The position numbers and the translations under genes are program-made. A stretch of DNA of 7,332 bases, from assembly GCA_964390795.1 (NCBI GenBank), contig CAYMLQ010000308.1, positions 1-7,332 on the forward strand, written 5' to 3'. This DNA comes from CAYMLQ01 sp964390795 (lineage in GTDB: Bacteria > Verrucomicrobiota > Kiritimatiellia > RFP12 > UBA1067). Numbering within the stretch: the stretch's first letter is position 1; the number at the start of each line of letters is the position of its first letter. Positions 5,735 through 7,332 of this stretch are shown piece by piece. The notes beneath the pieces are model-generated. The model saw nothing but the letters and a program-made list of their open reading frames with translations. It was not told the origin of the DNA and ran no database searches.

Positions 5735-7024
5735 ATGAAAATGGGTGTCATGCACGGCGACATAAGCGCGGGCGGTCACGGAGCGGCGCGGCTTCCCGCG
5801 CCGGCCGGAACGCGAAGGCGTTCCGCTCCGAAAGGCGCCCTGGCTTATTTCTCTTTGCTTGCTTCCGCGCTGGCGGGGGCGTTTCACGTGCGGGCCGAGG
5901 TGTGTGTCGACGCGCACCTGCCTGCGGGGAACATCGTGTGCGAACGTATCGAGGGCGACCGGGTCGATCTGCATCAAGAGCGGCGCGGCAGCACGCAGTG
6001 GTGGTTCTACTGGGCGTTCCGCGTGTGCGGGGCGGAGGGCCGCACGCTGACGTTTCATTTCACCGATGGCGAACCGGTCGGCACTCGCGGGCCTGCGGTC
6101 TCGCTCGATCAGGGACTTGTCTGGCGCTGGTTGGACAAGGACTTCTCAAAGAACAGTTTTTCCTACACCTTTTCGTCGGCCGAGACCGAGGCGTGGTTCT
6201 CTTTTGGCATGGTCTACACGCAACGCGATTGGGGCCGTTTCCTTAAGAGGTTCGACGGATCACCGTCAGTGAAGCCCGGCCAACTGGAGGTCACGCGCAA
6301 GGGGCGTCCGGTGGAGATGCTGCGGCTCGGCTGCGTCGCGTCTGAACCGCGCAACCGCGTGCTGCTGACGGCGCGGCACCACAGTTGCGAAATGATGGCC
6401 AGCTATGTGTTGGAGGGTCTCATTGAAGGTGTTCTGGCTGACGGCGAGAACGGCATATGGTTGCGCGAGAATGTCGAGTTCCTGATCATTCCTTTTGTGG
6501 ACAAAGACGGGGTGGAGGACGGGGATCAGGGCAAAGCCCGCGGGCCGCGCGATCACAACCGGGACTATGATGGAACAAGCGTGCATGTCGAGACGGCCGC
6601 CCTTCGAGAGCAGGTTCCGAAATGGGCGGGCAACGCGCTGACGATCGCGTTGGATCTGCATTGCCCCCATATTCGCGGCGAGTACAACGAGTGGGTGTAT
6701 CAGGTCGGCAGCTCGGACACGAACCTGTGGTTGCAGCAGCAGGCCTTTGGGAGGGTGTTGGAAACCGTCCGGCCGAACCCGCTGTCCTACCGTCAGGCAA
6801 ACGATTTGCCCTCTGGAAAAGCGTGGAATACGGCTTCCAATTTTTCCCAGGGGTTGAGTTTTGCTCGCTGGGCGGCGAGGTTGCCCACGGTGCGGTTCGC
6901 GGGCACGTTTGAAATCCCTTACGCGACCGCGAACGGCACGGAGGTCAACCGTTCATCGGCACGCCAGTTCGGTGAAAATCTTGCCGTTGCGCTGCGGCAA
7001 TATCTGGACGGTATTCAGAGGTAG
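5735..7024 (+). CDS. exported M14-family zinc carboxypeptidase-like protein
   Basis: Numbered from the ATG at 5735 (429 residues). The catalytic domain shows the M14 signature: ARHHSCEMMASYVLEGL with zinc ligands His216 and Glu219, DKDGV and GPRDHNRDYDG (with Asn275-Arg276, the usual carboxylate-binding pair), DLHCPHIRG with the third ligand His309, and FEIPYA with likely catalytic Glu393. An N-terminal beta-sandwich (about 65-175, including QWWFYWAFRVCG) precedes it, as in the cytosolic-carboxypeptidase-like branch of M14. Unlike that branch's name, this protein appears exported: a hydrophobic core GALAYFSLLASALAGAF (34-50) ends in HVRA, with cleavage about 54-55. The n-region is unusually long and contains TRRR. 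It is encoded by a perfect three-way-junction palindrome (residues 15-32), so the true start and N-terminus are uncertain. Expected activity is removal of C-terminal residues from peptides; the substrate is unknown. Confidence 0.85.
   Translation: MKMGVMHGDISAGGHGAARLPAPAGTRRRSAPKGALAYFSLLASALAGAFHVRAEVCVDAHLPAGNIVCERIEGDRVDLHQERRGSTQWWFYWAFRVCGAEGRTLTFHFTDGEPVGTRGPAVSLDQGLVWRWLDKDFSKNSFSYTFSSAETEAWFSFGMVYTQRDWGRFLKRFDGSPSVKPGQLEVTRKGRPVEMLRLGCVASEPRNRVLLTARHHSCEMMASYVLEGLIEGVLADGENGIWLRENVEFLIIPFVDKDGVEDGDQGKARGPRDHNRDYDGTSVHVETAALREQVPKWAGNALTIALDLHCPHIRGEYNEWVYQVGSSDTNLWLQQQAFGRVLETVRPNPLSYRQANDLPSGKAWNTASNFSQGLSFARWAARLPTVRFAGTFEIPYATANGTEVNRSSARQFGENLAVALRQYLDGIQR
5779..5830. repeat. 52-base double-hairpin palindrome forming a three-way junction
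   Basis: The element folds with no mismatch. An outer stem pairs CGGAG (5779-5783) with CTCCG (5826-5830). Hairpin 1 pairs CGGCGCGG (5784-5791) with CCGCGCCG (5796-5803) over loop CTTC. Hairpin 2 pairs CGGAACGC (5806-5813) with GCGTTCCG (5818-5825) over loop GAAG. Only the two bases GC (5804-5805) and the loops are unpaired. It falls inside the N-terminal coding part of the M14 gene and ends on a codon boundary just before the signal peptide core. It resembles a small palindromic mobile repeat or a structured RNA; which one cannot be told from a single copy. Confidence 0.8.
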
Positions 7025-7025
7025 C

Positions 7026-7062
7026 GCGAGATTCGTCGGAATTCGTCGGAATTCGCTTTTTT
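7026..7062 (+). terminator. rho-independent terminator of the SGNH-M14 operon
   Basis: Two bases after the M14 stop, GCGA-g-ATTC (7026-7034, one bulged G) pairs with GAATTCGC (7049-7056), followed by six T residues (7057-7062). The 14-base loop and both arms are made from the 10-base repeat. Position, stem and T-run fit an intrinsic terminator. Confidence 0.7.
7031..7055. repeat. ATTCGTCGGA decamer, two and a half tandem copies
   Basis: Two perfect copies of ATTCGTCGGA (7031-7040, 7041-7050) are followed by the first five bases of a third (7051-7055). The repeat contains GAATTC palindromes at its junctions and makes up most of the terminator hairpin behind the M14 gene. Confidence 0.85.
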
Positions 7063-7066
7063 GGCC

Positions 7067-7094
7067 TTGCCATTTCGGGGGGTGATCGTATACA
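7067..7094 (+). promoter_or_regulatory. promoter of the tRNA-Leu gene
   Basis: TTGCCA (7067-7072) matches the -35 consensus at 5 of 6 positions, and TATACA (7089-7094) is a fair -10 box 16 bases on. TACAGT (7091-7096) is an alternative with 18-base spacing. Transcription would begin near 7101, about 10 bases before the mature tRNA. The promoter follows directly on the upstream operon's terminator, so the tRNA is its own unit. Confidence 0.55.
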
Positions 7095-7111
7095 GTACCA
7101 CACGTTTTTCC

Positions 7112-7196
7112 GCTCGTATGGTGGAATTGGCAGACACGCTACCTTGAGGTGGTAGTGCCGAAAGGTCTGGGGGTTCGAGTCCCTCTACGAGCACCA
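7112..7196 (+). tRNA. tRNA-Leu (anticodon GAG)
   Basis: An 85-base class II tRNA. The acceptor stem pairs GCTCGTA (7112-7118) with TACGAGC (7186-7192), followed by discriminator A7193 and an encoded CCA (7194-7196). The D arm contains GGTGGAATTGGCAGACACGC, typical of leucine tRNAs. The anticodon stem CTACC/GGTAG (7139-7143, 7151-7155) holds loop TTGAGGT with anticodon GAG at 7146-7148, reading CUC and CUU. A variable arm (about 7157-7168) and a T arm with loop TTCGAGT (7174-7180) complete it. A73 and the long variable arm both fit leucine identity. Confidence 0.96.
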
Positions 7197-7201
7197 TTTT
7201 G

Positions 7202-7252
7202 AAAACCGCGTGGTAAGTTGCATCGCAACAAGCTGCGCGGTTTTTTGTTTTT
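7202..7252 (+). terminator. rho-independent terminator after tRNA-Leu
   Basis: AAAACCGCG (7202-7210) pairs with CGCGGTTTT (7236-7244), with an inner hairpin GTTGC/GCAAC (7217-7221, 7225-7229) inside its loop. A run of six T begins at 7241 and five more follow after one G. This is a strong intrinsic terminator five bases past the tRNA end. Confidence 0.85.
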
Positions 7253-7325
7253 CACGCCGTATGCCTGGCCTCCGCATGCCACGCGACAGAGAGGCCTCAC
7301 TCGACGAAGCGAAGGAGCCGTTATC

Positions 7326-7332
7326 ATGGAAA
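7326..7332 (+). CDS. start of a further gene, cut by the right window edge
   Basis: An ATG at 7326 is preceded by AAGGAG (7312-7317) at a good spacing of 8 bases. Only ATG-GAA and one more base are visible, so nothing can be said of the product. The call rests on the ribosome binding site and on the position after the tRNA terminator. Confidence 0.5.

Noticed and set aside
4414..5763. A 449-codon minus-strand frame opposite the SGNH gene
   Set aside because: It is very rich in Arg, His and Ala and lacks any domain. The plus-strand frame has a signal peptide and SGNH blocks.
7031..7055. The decamer repeat as a CRISPR fragment or phage attachment site
   Set aside because: There are no spacers between the units and no direct-repeat partner at the tRNA 3' end within the window; the terminator reading explains it better.
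7267..7296. GGCCTC/GAGGCC inverted repeat after the tRNA terminator
   Set aside because: Six base pairs around an 18-base loop is within chance for GC-rich DNA and has no T-run or clear role.
7139..7327. A 62-codon minus-strand frame over the tRNA
   Set aside because: It is the antisense of a tRNA and its terminator; the GARRGTRTPRPFG-type peptide is a common artefact of tRNA regions.

Overview
The window is GC-rich bacterial DNA with tightly packed protein genes, one tRNA gene and several short intergenic repeats. The best guess for the source is the PVC superphylum, probably Verrucomicrobiota or Kiritimatiellota. This is inferred from three things: the type of membrane-anchored squalene-cyclase-like toroid protein, the two-domain secreted SGNH hydrolase, and a spacer repeat that translates as LTRRRGDAEE. 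No taxonomic marker gene is present, so the placement is tentative.

Layout. Minus strand, read from right to left: a membrane-anchored prenyltransferase/squalene-oxidase-repeat protein (4262-2652), an ECF sigma factor (2573-2016), its zinc-binding transmembrane anti-sigma factor (2040-1201) and an exported lipoprotein acetolactate decarboxylase (1204-359). After a 129-base gap comes the first third or less of an MFS transporter, cut by the left edge (229-1). The sigma, anti-sigma and decarboxylase genes overlap by 25 and 4 bases and must form one transcription unit. Plus strand, starting divergently at about 4369: a secreted SGNH/GDSL hydrolase with an extra N-terminal domain (4369-5694), an exported M14 zinc carboxypeptidase-like protein (5735-7024), a rho-independent terminator built from a 10-base repeat, a tRNA-Leu(GAG) with promoter and terminator (7112-7196), and the start of another gene at 7326.

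How it may work together. The sigma/anti-sigma pair is a signal-transduction switch across the inner membrane. Its unusual partner is an acetolactate decarboxylase carrying a lipobox, which places an acetoin-forming enzyme outside the cytoplasm and under the same control. The toroid protein directly upstream is also anchored in the membrane with its large domain outside. The divergent pair is a secreted esterase-like hydrolase plus a secreted peptidase, a plausible degradative module.

The most unusual structure is a 52-base, perfectly paired three-way-junction palindrome (5779-5830). It lies in the N-terminal coding region of the M14 peptidase, immediately before the hydrophobic core of its signal peptide, and downstream of a second repeat (5699-5730) that appears to supply that gene's ribosome binding site. 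With the heptamer repeat before the sigma gene and the decamer repeat in the terminator, four different small repeats sit at gene-expression signals in this short stretch.
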